Part shown: piece after piece, positions 47,778 through 60,472 of the stretch
How positions within the stretch are numbered: the first letter of the stretch is position 1
Layout: each line of letters starts with the position of its first letter
Assembly: GCF_013170805.1 (NCBI RefSeq)
Contig: NZ_CP051293.1
Location: 930,001 to 994,000 of the forward strand
DNA length: 64,000 bases
Reading direction: 5' to 3'
Source: Mesorhizobium sp. NZP2077
Lineage (GTDB): Bacteria > Pseudomonadota > Alphaproteobacteria > Rhizobiales > Rhizobiaceae
The notes under the pieces: model-generated
Told to the model about the DNA's origin: nothing
What the model saw: only the letters and a program-made list of their open reading frames with translations
The model's database searches: none
Translations under genes and position numbers: made by a program

Positions 47778-49541
47778 TTACGCCACGCCAGCGATCGCCC
47801 TGGCGAATTCGCTTGCCGAGAAAGGTTCGAGGTCGTCGACCTGTTCGCCGACGCCGATGAAATAGACCGGGAGTTTGTGCTTTGCCGCGATCGCCACCAG
47901 AATACCGCCGCGCGCCGTGCCGTCCAGCTTGGTCATCACCAGGCCGTTGACGCCGGCGATGTTGCGGAAGATCTCGACCTGGTTGAGCGCGTTTTGGCCG
48001 GTGGTGGCGTCGACCGTCTGCAACACGGTGTGCGGCGCTTCCGGGTCGAGCTTGCCGAGCACGCGGACGATCTTTTCCAGTTCCGCCATCAGCTCGGTCT
48101 TGTTCTGCAGCCGGCCGGCGGTGTCTATGATCAGCACGTCGGAGCCTGCCTCTTTCGCCTTCTCGAAGGCGTCATAGGCGAGGCCGGCAGCATCGGCGCC
48201 GATCTTGGAGGCGATGACAGGCGATTTCGTGCGCTCGCCCCAGATCTTCAATTGCTCGATCGCGGCAGCGCGGAAGGTGTCGCCGGCGGCGAGCATCACC
48301 GACAGGCCGCCATCGGTCAGTTTTGCCGCCAGCTTGCCGATGGTGGTGGTCTTGCCGGTGCCGTTGACGCCGACCACCAGGATGACATGCGGCTTGTGCG
48401 AGAGGTCGAGCTCCAGCGGCCGGGCGACAGGGGTCAGCACCTTCTCCACTTCGGCGGCCATGACCGTGCGCACGTCTGTGTCGGAGACGTCCTTGCCGTA
48501 GCGGCTGGCGGCCAGCGCGTCAGTGATACGAAGCGCGGTTTCCATGCCAAGGTCGGCGCGGATCAGCACATCCTCGAGGTCCTGCAGCGTTTCCTCGTCC
48601 AGCTTGCGCTTGGTAAAGACGCCGGCAATGTTGCCAGTGAGCTCGCGCGACGAACGGGCAAGCCCGTCCCGCATGCGCTGGAACCAGGAGCGCCTCGGCG
48701 CCGGCTCCGGTGCTTTTTGCGGCTCGGCCTTCTGCTCGACTTTTTTCGCCACCGTCACCTTGCCGGGAGCGGGTTTCGGCTCCGGCAGGGGTTGTGGGGC
48801 CGGTGGCAGGATGGGCTGCGGCTCGGGCGCGATCTCGGCAATGACGAGCTGCGGCGCGACCGGCGCCGGCTGGCGAATGGGGGGAGCGATTTCCGCCGCC
48901 GGGGCTTCCGGAGCAGCCTCGATGGTTGAAGGGGCGGCTCCAGCCTTTGAAGTCGGTTGCGCGGAAGGCGCGGCCGGTGGCGGCACTTCGACCGGCGCGG
49001 GCTGTTCAGCTGGAACCTCGGCGGGCGGCGCCGGCACTTCGATCGGCGCCGGTTCCGGCTGCCGTTCCGGACGTGGCGGCGCAATTTCCGGCTCGGCTGG
49101 TGCAGGGACTTCTTGCGGCTGCGGTTCGGGGGCGGGTTTCGGAGCAGGCGGGGGAAGCGGAACTTCCTCGGGTGCCGGCGGCTCTGGCTTTGGCGCGGGT
49201 GCCGGTTCTTCGACCGGCGCCGGCTCAGGCTGCGGTTCCGACGGAACAGTCCGCTCAGGCACCGGCGGGATGGTCGGAGCGGGCTCGGGTACTGGTTCTT
49301 CGACAGGCGCCGGTTCCGGCTGCAGCGCTACAACAGGCTCGACCGCCGGTGCCGGCACGACCTCCTCCTCGGGCTGCGGCAAGTCACGCTTCAAGAACTC
49401 CGGAACGACCTGCTCGGCCGCCGGCTTCAGCGCATCGAGCTGATCCCATTTGATCGGCGGCAGCGGCGCGGTCTCGTCGATCCGCTCCTCGACAATTTCT
49501 TTCTTGCCGAACGAAAATATCTTCTTGAAAAAACCAGCCAT
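47778..49541 (-). CDS. ftsY: SRP receptor FtsY
   Basis: 587 residues. A short conserved N-terminus ([19 protein letters not shown]) is followed by an exceptionally long Pro/Glu/Ala-rich region (about 45-260). Then come the N domain ([18 protein letters not shown]) and the GTPase domain with [37 protein letters not shown] and the final [14 protein letters not shown]. It docks ribosome-SRP complexes at the inner membrane with Ffh. Typical FtsY proteins are 300-500 residues; the extra length is in the low-complexity part. Confidence 0.96.
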   Translation of the reverse strand: MAGFFKKIFSFGKKEIVEERIDETAPLPPIKWDQLDALKPAAEQVVPEFLKRDLPQPEEEVVPAPAVEPVVALQPEPAPVEEPVPEPAPTIPPVPERTVPSEPQPEPAPVEEPAPAPKPEPPAPEEVPLPPPAPKPAPEPQPQEVPAPAEPEIAPPRPERQPEPAPIEVPAPPAEVPAEQPAPVEVPPPAAPSAQPTSKAGAAPSTIEAAPEAPAAEIAPPIRQPAPVAPQLVIAEIAPEPQPILPPAPQPLPEPKPAPGKVTVAKKVEQKAEPQKAPEPAPRRSWFQRMRDGLARSSRELTGNIAGVFTKRKLDEETLQDLEDVLIRADLGMETALRITDALAASRYGKDVSDTDVRTVMAAEVEKVLTPVARPLELDLSHKPHVILVVGVNGTGKTTTIGKLAAKLTDGGLSVMLAAGDTFRAAAIEQLKIWGERTKSPVIASKIGADAAGLAYDAFEKAKEAGSDVLIIDTAGRLQNKTELMAELEKIVRVLGKLDPEAPHTVLQTVDATTGQNALNQVEIFRNIAGVNGLVMTKLDGTARGGILVAIAAKHKLPVYFIGVGEQVDDLEPFSASEFARAIAGVA

Positions 49542-49553
49542 GCTTTGCGTTTC

Positions 49554-50894
49554 TCAGGCGGCGCGTGCGGCAAGCGGGGCTGCGATCAGCCTGATACCAT
49601 CGTGGCCAGTAATTGTCGCTTCGACGATCTCGCCCGGCGCGCCCGTGCCGAGCGCGGCAAGCGTGAAGCCTTCGGTGCGGCCAAGCCCGTCGCGCTCGAC
49701 CAGGATCGACTGGCGTGTGCCGGGCAGCGAGGACAGATGGCGCCGATACGCGGCTTCGCCGACGGCACGCAGCCTAGCGGCGCGCTGCTTGACCACTTCG
49801 CGGCGCAGCTGCGGCATGCGCGCGGCGGGCGTGCCTTCGCGCGGGCTGAACGGGAAGACGTGAAGGTGGGTCAGGCCGCATTCCTCGACGATCTTTTCCG
49901 AGTTCTCGAACATGTCTTCGGTCTCTGTCGGGAAGCCGGCGATGATGTCGGCACCAAAAACGATGCCGGGACGCAATTTGCGCACGTCCTCGCAGAAGCG
50001 GATCGACTGGTCGCGCAGATGGCGGCGTTTCATGCGTTTCAGGATCATGTCGTCGCCGGATTGCAACGACAGATGCAGATGCGGCATCAGCCTGGATTCG
50101 GTGGCGATGGCGTCGAGCAATTCGTCGTCGGCCTCGATCGAATCGATGGAGGATAGGCGCAGACGCTTCACGTCGGGCACCTGTTTCAGGACAGTCTTCA
50201 CCAGTTTGCCGAGTTTCGGCGCGCCTGGCAGGTCGGCGCCGAAAGACGTCATGTCGACGCCGGTCAGCACGATCTCGGCATAGCCGTTGCCGGCCAGCCG
50301 CTTGACCTGCTCGACCACCGCGCCCATCGGCACCGAGCGCGAATTGCCGCGGCCGTAGGGGATGATGCAGAAGGTGCAGCGGTGGTCGCAGCCATTCTGC
50401 ACCTGGACGAAGGCGCGCGCGCGGCCCTCGATGGCATCGACCATATGGCCGGCGGTTTCGCGCACCGAGAAAATGTCGTTGACGCGAGCCTTCTCGGTGT
50501 CGTTGACGCCAAAATCCGGCAGCGCGCGATAGGAATGCGCCTTGAGCTTTTCTTCATTGCCAAGCACGAGATCGACCTCGTCCATGGCGGCGAATTTTTC
50601 AGGTTCGGTCTGGGCGGCGCAGCCGGTGACGATGATGCGCGCCTGCGGGTTGTCGCGGCGCGCCTTGCGGATCGCCTGTTTGGCCTGGCGCACCGCCTCG
50701 CCGGTGACGGCACAGGTGTTGAAGATCACGGCGCCGCCTTGCAGCGCGCCGAGCCCGGCGGTTTCTGCCTCGCGCCTCATCACTTCGGATTCATAGGTGT
50801 TCAGCCGGCAGCCGAAGGTCACCACATCAATGCGGCTGGGGGCCTCGGAAAGGGAGCCTTCGAAGACCGGGCTCTTGGACAGAGCAGCCGACAT
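49554..50894 (-). CDS. mtaB: tRNA t6A37 methylthiotransferase MtaB
   Basis: 446 residues from ATG 50894, which overlaps the dapF stop (TGATG). The MiaB-like N-terminal domain contributes cluster cysteines (FGCRLNTYES, NTCAVTGEA, VTGCAAQ). The radical-SAM motif is CDHRCTFC in VQNGCDHRCTFCIIPYGRGNSRS. A TRAM-like end follows. It adds methylthio to t6A37 of tRNAs reading ANN codons. Part of dapF-mtaB-ftsY-ispZ. Confidence 0.94.
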   Translation of the reverse strand: MSAALSKSPVFEGSLSEAPSRIDVVTFGCRLNTYESEVMRREAETAGLGALQGGAVIFNTCAVTGEAVRQAKQAIRKARRDNPQARIIVTGCAAQTEPEKFAAMDEVDLVLGNEEKLKAHSYRALPDFGVNDTEKARVNDIFSVRETAGHMVDAIEGRARAFVQVQNGCDHRCTFCIIPYGRGNSRSVPMGAVVEQVKRLAGNGYAEIVLTGVDMTSFGADLPGAPKLGKLVKTVLKQVPDVKRLRLSSIDSIEADDELLDAIATESRLMPHLHLSLQSGDDMILKRMKRRHLRDQSIRFCEDVRKLRPGIVFGADIIAGFPTETEDMFENSEKIVEECGLTHLHVFPFSPREGTPAARMPQLRREVVKQRAARLRAVGEAAYRRHLSSLPGTRQSILVERDGLGRTEGFTLAALGTGAPGEIVEATITGHDGIRLIAAPLAARAA

Positions 50895-51778
50895 CAGGCA
50901 GCGCTTTCGGTGTCGCGGGCCCAACTGCCGGTCGAGGGATCGAAGCTGCCGGAAAATTCCCATTCGGCGGCACCGGTCAGGATGACGTGGTCGTCGTCGC
51001 GCCATTCGACATGCAGCGTGCCGCCGCCCGGGGTCAAAAGGCCGACGCTGCGGCCGGTGCGCCTGGTCCGGGCCGCGGCCACCACTGCGGCGCAAGCCGC
51101 CGAGCCGCAGGCCTTGGTCAGGCCGGCGCCGCGTTCCCAGGTGCGGATGATCATGGTTTCGGGCGACGTCACCCGCGCGATGGTGATGTTGGCGCGTTCG
51201 GGGAAGATCGGGTGGTTCTCGAGCAGCGGACCGAAGCGTTCGAGCTCATAGGACCAGACGTCGCGGTCGACCCAGAAGATGGCGTGCGGATTGCCCATCG
51301 AGAGGGCGGAGGGCGAATGCAACACCGGCGCGTCGATCGGGCCGATCTGCAATTCGATCATGCGGGTGTCGCGGAATTCTTCCGCCAGCGGAATCTCCTG
51401 CCAGCCGAAACGCGGTATGCCCATGTCGACCGAGATCGTACCGTCGGCATGTTCCCGGGCGTTAAGAATGCCGGCGCGGGTTTCGAAGGTGAAGGTCTTT
51501 TGCCCGGTCTCGGCGGCGAGCGCCTGCACGACACAGCGCATGCCGTTGCCGCAAGCCTGGGCACTGGTGCCGTCCGAGTTCAGGATGTCGACATAGTAGG
51601 CGGTGCCTGGCGTCTTCGCATCATGGATCGCCATGATCTGGTCGAAGCGGGTCGCGGCATCGGCGTTGAGCACAAGCGCCGCCGCCGCCGTCACCAGGTC
51701 GGCACGGCCACGCATGTCGGCAACGATGATCTCGTTGCCGATGCCGTTCATCTTGGCGAAAGGGGCAGTGCTTGCCAT
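50894..51778 (-). CDS. dapF: diaminopimelate epimerase
   Basis: 294 residues from ATG 51778, chosen because GGAG lies 5 bases upstream; ATG 51796 would add 6 residues. The two catalytic cysteines are Cys76 ([10 protein letters not shown]) and Cys224 ([10 protein letters not shown]). It converts LL- to meso-diaminopimelate for lysine and peptidoglycan. First gene of a tight operon with mtaB, ftsY and ispZ. Confidence 0.96.
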   Translation of the reverse strand: MASTAPFAKMNGIGNEIIVADMRGRADLVTAAAALVLNADAATRFDQIMAIHDAKTPGTAYYVDILNSDGTSAQACGNGMRCVVQALAAETGQKTFTFETRAGILNAREHADGTISVDMGIPRFGWQEIPLAEEFRDTRMIELQIGPIDAPVLHSPSALSMGNPHAIFWVDRDVWSYELERFGPLLENHPIFPERANITIARVTSPETMIIRTWERGAGLTKACGSAACAAVVAAARTRRTGRSVGLLTPGGGTLHVEWRDDDHVILTGAAEWEFSGSFDPSTGSWARDTESAA

Positions 51779-51851
51779 AGCTCCGCGAAATTCCATGTCC
51801 GTTTGGCGCTATATGGCGGAAACGGGCGGGAATTACCAGTCTGCAGGCGCT

Positions 51852-52013
51852 TTACGTGACGGCGAAGATGCCAAGCACCACCAGCAGGAAGATGACCAGA
51901 ACAATGCCAATGAGGACGCGCGCACCAGTGGCAGCGGCTCCGGCCAGCGCCGGCATGCCGAGCAGGCTCGCCGCGGCGGCGACGATGAGCAGAATGATGA
52001 TCCATTTGATCAT
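51852..52013 (-). CDS. DUF1328 (YtjA) small membrane protein
   Basis: 53 residues from ATG 52013, almost all hydrophobic: MIKWIIILLIVAAAASLLG, then an Ala/Gly segment and VLIGIVLVIFLLVVLGIFAV. Two membrane helices, typical of DUF1328. Often induced by stress in other bacteria; function unknown. Confidence 0.85.
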   Translation of the reverse strand: MIKWIIILLIVAAAASLLGMPALAGAAATGARVLIGIVLVIFLLVVLGIFAVT

Positions 52014-52110
52014 GGGAATGCCTCGCAAACCGACAGATTCTAAAACCGCATGAAAACGCGGCTGTAGCGCTTGGGTTCCGTAGGTTGCGAGGCTGTGGCG
52101 GTGGCAAAAA

Positions 52111-52677
52111 CTAGCCGGCGATCTCGATGTCGGTGCTGAACGGTGCCGTCTTGGTCGAATTCTGGTCATGCATGAGGAAATTGCACTTGTATTTGCCGGC
52201 CGGCAGACCGTCGAGAGACAGGTCGAGCTTGAAGAAGAGTTCGCGGTTGTGCGAACGGGAAGCGACCTGAACGCTGCCGATCTTCTCGAAGGTGCCCAAA
52301 GCTTCACCTAAGTCGGAGAGCACGGTGAGGTCGACGGAAAGCGCTATCTGGCTGTTGCCGAGGCCGTCCGAGCCGTAGCCATAGCCGACTGGCTCCATGT
52401 AGAGTACGACCTTCTCGCCTGGCTTATAAATGTGATTGGCGCGCTCGTTGTAGATGCCGAAGCCACTGGCCGAGTCGACCTGTTTGACGTTCTGCACGGC
52501 AAGCGGCATCGCTTGCCACAAGGCCTCCTCGGCGCCGCGGAATTTCTCCAGCGCGCCAGCGCCATCGCCGGCTTGCAGCGCCTTTTCGGCTTCGGCCGCG
52601 CGATCGGTAATCTCCCCCGCGAAAGCCGCCGGTGCTGAAATTGCCAGCGCCATCAGAGCTGCAACGATCGATTTCAT
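52111..52677 (-). CDS. secreted protein of unknown function
   Basis: 188 residues. Signal peptide MKSIVAALMALAISAPAAFA. A short helical stretch rich in Ala/Glu (ITDRAAEAEKALQAGDGAGALEKFRGAEEALWQAM) is followed by a beta-rich domain (GEKVVLYMEPVGYGY ... ALSVDLTVLSDLGEALGTF ... PAGKYKCNFLMHDQNSTKTAPFSTDIEI). No family was recognised. Periplasmic. Confidence 0.75.
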   Translation of the reverse strand: MKSIVAALMALAISAPAAFAGEITDRAAEAEKALQAGDGAGALEKFRGAEEALWQAMPLAVQNVKQVDSASGFGIYNERANHIYKPGEKVVLYMEPVGYGYGSDGLGNSQIALSVDLTVLSDLGEALGTFEKIGSVQVASRSHNRELFFKLDLSLDGLPAGKYKCNFLMHDQNSTKTAPFSTDIEIAG

Positions 52678-52749
52678 CTGAAGTCCCCCTTTTTGCTGGC
52701 CGGACCATCGGCGAAAATGATGGTGCCGTAAATGGCCAATGCAGAAACT

Positions 52750-53769
52750 TCAGCCTTGTTCGACCTCCGGTACCTTCCAGATCTCGCCGGGCCGCAAGGC
52801 GCGAAAACGGTCCTGCGGCAGGCCCTCGACCTCGAGCGCCTCGGCCAGTTTGCGGGCTGGCTCGTCCATGGGTTCGTCGGTGAGCTGAAAAGTGCCCCAG
52901 TGGCAGCCGGCGGCGAAGGCGGCATTGCACAGTTTCATGCCTTGCACCGCTTCCTCCGGATTCTGATGCTGCGGCGCCATGAACCAGCGCGGCTCATAGG
53001 CGCCGATCGGCAGGATGGCGAAGCGGAAGCCGCCATGCTTGTCCGCCATCAGCCGGTAGTTGATGCCGTCGTGGAAGCCGGTATCGCCGGCGAAATAGAT
53101 TTTCCCGGCTGCGGTTTCGATGACAAAGCCGGCCCACAGCGCCATGCGGCGGTCGCGGGCGCCACGCGCCGACCAGTGATGCGCCGGCTCGACGTGGACG
53201 AAAACGCCGTCAACGATCTCAACCCTGTCGTCCCAGTCATGTGCCGACAGCCGCATATCGCGAACCGCCTCGCCGATCAGCACATCGTTGCCGAGCGGCG
53301 TCACCACCAGCGGATCGTGTTTTTCCTTCAGTCGCTTCAATGTGGCTAGGTCGAGATGATCATAGTGGTTGTGGCTGACCAGCACGATGTTGATCGGCGG
53401 CAGATTGTCGAAGGCGATGCCCGGCGGATTGACGCGTTTTGGTCCGGCGAGGGAAAACGGCGAGGTGCGTTGCGACCAGACGGGATCGGTGAGGATGTTC
53501 AGTCCGGCCGTCTGGATCAGCAAAGTGGAATGGCCGACCATGGTGACGGTCAGATCGGAACCTTCGACCCGCGCGGCCGGCCTTGCCTGCGGAAAGAGGC
53601 TCGGACTGGTCGCCGGCCATTTCGCGCGCTGGCCGTTGAACTGCCATTTCAGCAGATCGGTGAAGCGCCCCGGCATCTGGCCGCCGGGATTGAAGAACAG
53701 AGTGCCATCGAAATGGTCGTTGGCCGGACCGCTGTAATAGCGGTTGGCGCCTTTCTTTCTCGCGGCCAA
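52750..53769 (-). CDS. NAPE-PLD-like metallo-beta-lactamase-fold hydrolase
   Basis: About 339 residues. The metal motif is SHNHYDHLD (HxHxDH), with AGDTGFHDG as a further ligand block. The start RKKGANRYYSGPANDHFDGTLFFNPGG matches bacterial NAPE-PLD-like proteins, and TVTMVGHSTLLIQTAGLNILTDPVWSQR follows. The frame is open to 54255, but the conserved part begins after TTG 53769, which has GGAG 9 bases upstream; this start is a judgement. The eukaryotic enzyme cleaves N-acyl-phosphatidylethanolamine; bacterial substrates are unclear. Confidence 0.8.
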   Translation of the reverse strand: MAARKKGANRYYSGPANDHFDGTLFFNPGGQMPGRFTDLLKWQFNGQRAKWPATSPSLFPQARPAARVEGSDLTVTMVGHSTLLIQTAGLNILTDPVWSQRTSPFSLAGPKRVNPPGIAFDNLPPINIVLVSHNHYDHLDLATLKRLKEKHDPLVVTPLGNDVLIGEAVRDMRLSAHDWDDRVEIVDGVFVHVEPAHHWSARGARDRRMALWAGFVIETAAGKIYFAGDTGFHDGINYRLMADKHGGFRFAILPIGAYEPRWFMAPQHQNPEEAVQGMKLCNAAFAAGCHWGTFQLTDEPMDEPARKLAEALEVEGLPQDRFRALRPGEIWKVPEVEQG

Positions 53770-54047
53770 GGTCTGCGCTCCAGCGGTTTCGGCTCCTTGA
53801 CATAGGTTCTGTGCCGGTTGGCGCAAGCGTCGCCGGTCAAATGGCGAAGACGGGGGACTTGTCGGTTGGGGATCCGGAGGCTGAGCGGCGAGCCGCCGGA
53901 CCCGTCCTGATTGCGATAAATTTGCAACAATTCTTGCCGCAAACCCTATTTTAACCATATCAGGTTGAAATTTCGCCACCTTCTCCATCTTGGTGGAGGT
54001 GAGATTGCGCGGACGGCATCCCCCAGCCGGATCCGACGGAGGTTGGA

Positions 54048-54587
54048 ATGAATTTTTCGAAAAGCGGCCTTGTGGCCGTATCGCTGGCTGCGCTCGTTGC
54101 GAGTGGCTGCTCGACCACACGCTTCTCGTCGATGGACGACCAGCAGCCCGCGCCGCTGCCTGCGGCTCCGGCCGGCCAAGTGAGTTCCAACCAGCTGCCG
54201 CCGCCGGCCTCGCCCGGCACCACCGACCCGTCGCAATTCCCGACCGCACCGGCAAACACGCAGGTTGCGTCCTTGCCGCCGGACGGCTCGGCGCCCGCCG
54301 GTGCCTCGGATCTCAGCGCGGCTGCCGTCGCCGGCGTCTGGAACGCCAGCGTTTCCGGCCAGAGCTGCAAGATTGCGACGCCGCAGACCAAGTTCGGCGC
54401 CGGCTTCCGCGCCGGGCCGCTGCATTGCCCGGCCCCGATCGACGGCATCAAGTCGTGGAACGTCGCCGGCAAGCAGCTGACGCTTTACGATGAGAATGGC
54501 GGCTCGCTGGCGCGGCTCTATTCCTCGGGCGGTTCGAAATTCGATGGCCAGACTTCCAGCGGTCAGCCGATTTCGCTTACACGATAA
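54048..54587 (+). CDS. Omp19-like lipoprotein, protease inhibitor Inh family
   Basis: 179 residues. Lipoprotein signal MNFSKSGLVAVSLAALVASGC with lipobox VASGC. A Pro/Ala/Ser-rich linker covers about 30-90. The C-terminal AprI/Inh beta-barrel domain has AGVWNASVSGQSCKIATPQ, FRAGPLHCPAPIDGIKSWNVAGKQLTLYDENG, with two cysteines that pair in Inh. Brucella Omp19 inhibits proteases and is the likely homologue. Outer membrane, periplasmic or surface side. Confidence 0.88.
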   Translation: MNFSKSGLVAVSLAALVASGCSTTRFSSMDDQQPAPLPAAPAGQVSSNQLPPPASPGTTDPSQFPTAPANTQVASLPPDGSAPAGASDLSAAAVAGVWNASVSGQSCKIATPQTKFGAGFRAGPLHCPAPIDGIKSWNVAGKQLTLYDENGGSLARLYSSGGSKFDGQTSSGQPISLTR

Positions 54588-54600
54588 GCCAGATATGCCG

Positions 54601-54725
54601 ATATTCAGGTGATGCCGGCCTGCGAACGGCGGTTTTCTGCGCTTCCGGTGCTCACGTACTTTAAGTACGCTCCGCTCCGGTTCTCGAAAGCCGCCATTCT
54701 CGGCTCGGCCTGACCTGAATCTCGA
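54601..54725. repeat. 125-bp palindromic element, copy 2
   Basis: Same terminal inverted repeat (ATTCAGGT ... ACCTGAAT) and same inner hairpin as the copy at 43946-44071. The loop is TTTA instead of GAAAA, still flanked by GTAC on both sides. It begins 13 bp after the Omp19-like gene stop. Confidence 0.85.
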
Positions 54726-54773
54726 CACACCTAGTCCCCCGGAGCATCCTGCTCTGAACAAACGACGTGACCG

Positions 54774-55973
54774 ATGCATCTGCGTGACGGCCTCCAGACC
54801 CATGCGACCGTCAGGCAGCGCTACGACCATTTGGTGGACACCGGCGCGATCGAGCGCGATCCGGCGCAGGAACGCATCGCGGCAGCGCTCGATCGGCTGA
54901 CATCGGAAATCTCGGCAAAACGGCTGGCGCACAAATCCAGTGCGCTAGGCTGGCTGTTCGCCCGCAAGCGCGAGACGCGGGACCTCGTCAGGGGCCTCTA
55001 CATCCATGGCGGCGTCGGCCGCGGCAAGACCATGCTGATGGACATGTTCTTCGAGCTGCTGCCGGTCCGGCGCAAGCGCCGCGTCCATTTTAACGACTTC
55101 ATGGCCGACGTGCAGGATCGCATCCAGAAGCACCGGCAGGCGCGCAAGAATGGTGACGTAAAGGAAGACGATCCGATCCCGCCTGTGGCAAAAGCCTTGG
55201 CCGAGCAGGCCTGGGTGCTGTGCTTCGACGAATTCTCGGTCACCGACATCGCCGACGCGATGATCCTGTCGCGGCTGTTTTCGGCGTTGTTCACCAATGG
55301 CGTCGTGCTTGTCGCCACCTCGAACGTGGCGCCGGAAGATCTCTATCGCGACGGGCTCAACCGCCAGCTGTTCCTGCCGTTCATCAGCATATTGGAACGG
55401 CACGCGCAGGTGTTGTCGCTCGACGCAGACAAGGATTACCGGCTGGAAAAGCTCGCCCGCACGCCGGTCTATGTCATGCCGGCCGATACTGTGGCCGACC
55501 GGGCGCTCGATGAGGCCTGGCGGACGATGACACGCGGCGCGCCGATAGAAGCGACCTCGCTGACGCTGAAGGGACGGCAAGTGGTGGTGCCGGCCGCGGC
55601 GGGCGACGCGGCGCGGTTTTCCTTCGCTGATCTCTGCGAAAAACCGCTCGGCGCGCGCGATTTCCTGGCCATCGCCGGACGCTTCTCGACCATCTTCATC
55701 GATCACGTGCCGGTGCTGGGCGAAGGCAAGCGCAACGAGGCCAAGCGCTTCATCCTGTTGATCGACACGCTTTACGATCATCACGTGCGGCTGGTGGTGA
55801 GCGCAGAGGCGCCGCCGCAAGAGCTTTATGTGGCCAAGCGCGGCGTCGAGGTGTTCGAATTCGAACGCACCGCGTCGCGCCTGATCGAGATGCAGAGCCG
55901 CGACTGGCTGGAAGGCTGGGCCGAGCGGCGGAAGGCGACGGCGCCGACAGAAGCGTCGCAGGCGCAGGCTTAG
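54774..55973 (+). CDS. zapE: cell division AFG1-like ATPase ZapE
   Basis: 399 residues. Walker A is GGVGRGKTMLMDMFF, then VHFNDFMADVQDRI, Walker B LCFDEFSVTDIADAMIL, and ATSNVAPEDLYRDGLNRQLFLPFI, all typical of the AFG1/ZapE family. It associates with the Z-ring and destabilises FtsZ in E. coli. Located just upstream of mdh in many alphaproteobacteria. No ribosome site is strong; ATG 54774 matches the usual N-terminus (LRDGLQTHATVRQRYDHLV). Confidence 0.93.
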   Translation: MHLRDGLQTHATVRQRYDHLVDTGAIERDPAQERIAAALDRLTSEISAKRLAHKSSALGWLFARKRETRDLVRGLYIHGGVGRGKTMLMDMFFELLPVRRKRRVHFNDFMADVQDRIQKHRQARKNGDVKEDDPIPPVAKALAEQAWVLCFDEFSVTDIADAMILSRLFSALFTNGVVLVATSNVAPEDLYRDGLNRQLFLPFISILERHAQVLSLDADKDYRLEKLARTPVYVMPADTVADRALDEAWRTMTRGAPIEATSLTLKGRQVVVPAAAGDAARFSFADLCEKPLGARDFLAIAGRFSTIFIDHVPVLGEGKRNEAKRFILLIDTLYDHHVRLVVSAEAPPQELYVAKRGVEVFEFERTASRLIEMQSRDWLEGWAERRKATAPTEASQAQA

Positions 55974-57299
<1,326 letters not shown>

Positions 57300-57348
57300 T
57301 TCCGCCAAAACGTCAATCCCGGCAAAAAAGACTTGGAGATAGTTCCCA

Positions 57349-58542
<1,194 letters not shown>

Positions 58543-58546
58543 GCGG

Positions 58547-58918
58547 ATGCCTCCGCGCAAGATAAACCTCGTCGAGGCGGCGGATGCGAAGATCACCAAG
58601 GTCTTCGATCCGCATATCGCCGGCGACGTGAATGACAGTCAGGCGAAGGTCGCCAAGTTCGGCGAGGTGTTCGATTGGCACGCGCATGAGCATGAGGATG
58701 AAGCCTTCCTCGTGCTGCGGGGCAGGATCGCCATCGATTTCCGCGACGGTCCCGTCGAGCTCGGCGAGGGCGATTTCATCGTCGTGCCGCGTGGTGTCGA
58801 GCACCGGCCGCGCTCTCTTACGGCAGAGCCCGTGGTGCTGATGTTCGAGCCGGCGACGACGCTCAACACCGGCAATGCCAAGAGCGACCTCACCGTCACC
58901 GACCTGAAGCGGCTCTGA
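58547..58918 (+). CDS. cupin-domain protein inside the suc operon
   Basis: 123 residues. Cupin motif 1 is [24 protein letters not shown] (His-x-His-x-Glu ligands) and motif 2 is [16 protein letters not shown] with the final His. This is a complete metal-binding single-domain cupin. It begins 4 bp after sucC and ends 2 bp before the next gene, so it is cotranscribed. Substrate or ligand unknown. Confidence 0.88.
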   Translation: MPPRKINLVEAADAKITKVFDPHIAGDVNDSQAKVAKFGEVFDWHAHEHEDEAFLVLRGRIAIDFRDGPVELGEGDFIVVPRGVEHRPRSLTAEPVVLMFEPATTLNTGNAKSDLTVTDLKRL

Positions 58919-58920
58919 CC

Positions 58921-59418
58921 ATGAACGCTGCATCCTTCTCTTCGCTCTCGGCCGATCACCAGCGCCTGCTGGCGCTGGTCGGCGCGTGGCGCGGCGAGGA
59001 AGAGGTGGCGGACACACAATGGGCCGACGGCGGCCCGGCGACGTCCGAAGTGCTGGCGGAGGCACAGTTCGGTGGCCTGTTCGTGGTGCAGCGCTATCGC
59101 CAGCGCCGCGACGGCACGATTTCCTTCGGCGCGCATAGCGTGTTCGGCTTCGACCAGCAGAACAGCCTCGTCACCATGCACCAGTTCGATTCGATGGGCT
59201 TTGTGCCGGTTTCGCCGGCCATGGGCAGCTGGAACGGCAGCGAGCTGGTCCTGGAGCGATCGTCGCCGCGCGGCTCCGCGCGCGTGACGTATATTTTTGA
59301 CGATGCCGACATCTACCGCATGCGATTGCATTTCAAACCTGCCGGCAGTGATGCCTGGCAAGACATGGTGAGCGGCGTCTACAAGCGCGTCTCGCCTTCC
59401 TCGATCAACGGTTTTTAG
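58921..59418 (+). CDS. DUF1579-like protein inside the suc operon
   Basis: 165 residues, no signal peptide. It reads LLALVGAWRGEEEV, then AQFGGLFVVQRYRQRRDG and GAHSVFGFDQQNSLVTMHQFDSMG, the lipocalin-like layout of DUF1579. Function unknown. Tightly placed: 2 bp after the cupin gene and 12 bp before sucD. Confidence 0.8.
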   Translation: MNAASFSSLSADHQRLLALVGAWRGEEEVADTQWADGGPATSEVLAEAQFGGLFVVQRYRQRRDGTISFGAHSVFGFDQQNSLVTMHQFDSMGFVPVSPAMGSWNGSELVLERSSPRGSARVTYIFDDADIYRMRLHFKPAGSDAWQDMVSGVYKRVSPSSINGF

Positions 59419-59430
59419 AAAAGGGCTCCG

Positions 59431-60333
59431 ATGTCCATTCTCGTCGACAAGAACACCAAGGTGCTGGTGCAGGGCCTGACCGGCAAGACCGGCACGTTCC
59501 ACACCGAACAGGCGCTGGCCTATCACGGCACCAAGATGGTGGGTGGCATCCACCCCAAGAAGGGCGGCGAGACCTGGACCGGGTCGAAGGGCGAGAGCCT
59601 GCCGATCTTCGCCACCGTCGCCGAGGGCAAGGAAAAGACCGGCGCCAACGCGTCCGTCGTCTACGTGCCGCCGGCGGGCGCCGCCGAAGCGATCCTGGAA
59701 GCGATCGAGGCGGAAATCCCACTGATCATCTGCATCACCGAGGGCATTCCGGTGATGGACATGATCAAGGTCAAGGCGCGGCTCGACCGCTCGACCTCGC
59801 GGCTGATCGGCCCGAACTGCCCGGGCGTGCTCACCCCCAACGAATGCAAGATCGGCATCATGCCCGGAAACATCTTCCGCAAGGGCTCGGTCGGCGTTGT
59901 TTCGCGCTCGGGAACACTTACCTATGAGGCAGTGTTCCAGACCACCAATGTCGGCCTCGGCCAGACCACCGCCGTCGGCATTGGCGGCGACCCCGTCAAG
60001 GGCACCGAATTCATCGACGTGCTCGAGATGTTCCTCGCCGACGACGAGACCAAGTCGATCATCATGATCGGCGAGATCGGCGGTTCGGCCGAGGAAGACG
60101 CCGCGCAGTTCCTCAAGGACGAAGCCAAGCGTGGCCGCAAGAAGCCGATGGCCGGCTTTATCGCCGGGCGCACGGCGCCGGCCGGCCGCACCATGGGCCA
60201 TGCGGGCGCTGTCATCTCCGGCGGCAAGGGCGGCGCGGAGGACAAGATCGCGGCGATGGAATCGGCCGGGATAAAGGTTTCGCCGTCGCCGGCACGGCTG
60301 GGCACGACCTTGGTCGAGGCGATCAAGGGTTAA
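59431..60333 (+). CDS. sucD: succinyl-CoA synthetase alpha subunit
   Basis: 300 residues. [14 protein letters not shown] is the CoA-binding start, [11 protein letters not shown] is conserved, and the phosphorylated His257 is in [20 protein letters not shown]. Partner of SucC, from which it is separated by two small genes. A repeat related to the 8-bp element at 38.5 kb follows. Confidence 0.97.
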   Translation: MSILVDKNTKVLVQGLTGKTGTFHTEQALAYHGTKMVGGIHPKKGGETWTGSKGESLPIFATVAEGKEKTGANASVVYVPPAGAAEAILEAIEAEIPLIICITEGIPVMDMIKVKARLDRSTSRLIGPNCPGVLTPNECKIGIMPGNIFRKGSVGVVSRSGTLTYEAVFQTTNVGLGQTTAVGIGGDPVKGTEFIDVLEMFLADDETKSIIMIGEIGGSAEEDAAQFLKDEAKRGRKKPMAGFIAGRTAPAGRTMGHAGAVISGGKGGAEDKIAAMESAGIKVSPSPARLGTTLVEAIKG

Positions 60334-60334
60334 G

Positions 60335-60433
60335 GGAGTAGGGCAGTATGGCAGTAGGGGAATAGGAAGAACGGGACGAGCGGCGGCAACGCCACTTTCC
60401 CACTGCCCTATTGTCTTAATGCCCCACTCCCCT
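60335..60433. repeat. AGGGCAGT-type hairpin repeat between sucD and sucA
   Basis: The left side has GGGAGTAGGGCAGTATGGCA and GTAGGGGAATAG. The right side has the inverted CCCACTGCCCTATTGTCTTA and GCCCCACTCCCCT. This matches the unit of the tandem repeat at 38461-38580 and can fold into a hairpin inside the suc operon. Confidence 0.75.
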
Positions 60434-60472
60434 CCAAACGCAAGGAGACGGAGCCAGGCTCCGCAGGCAAAA

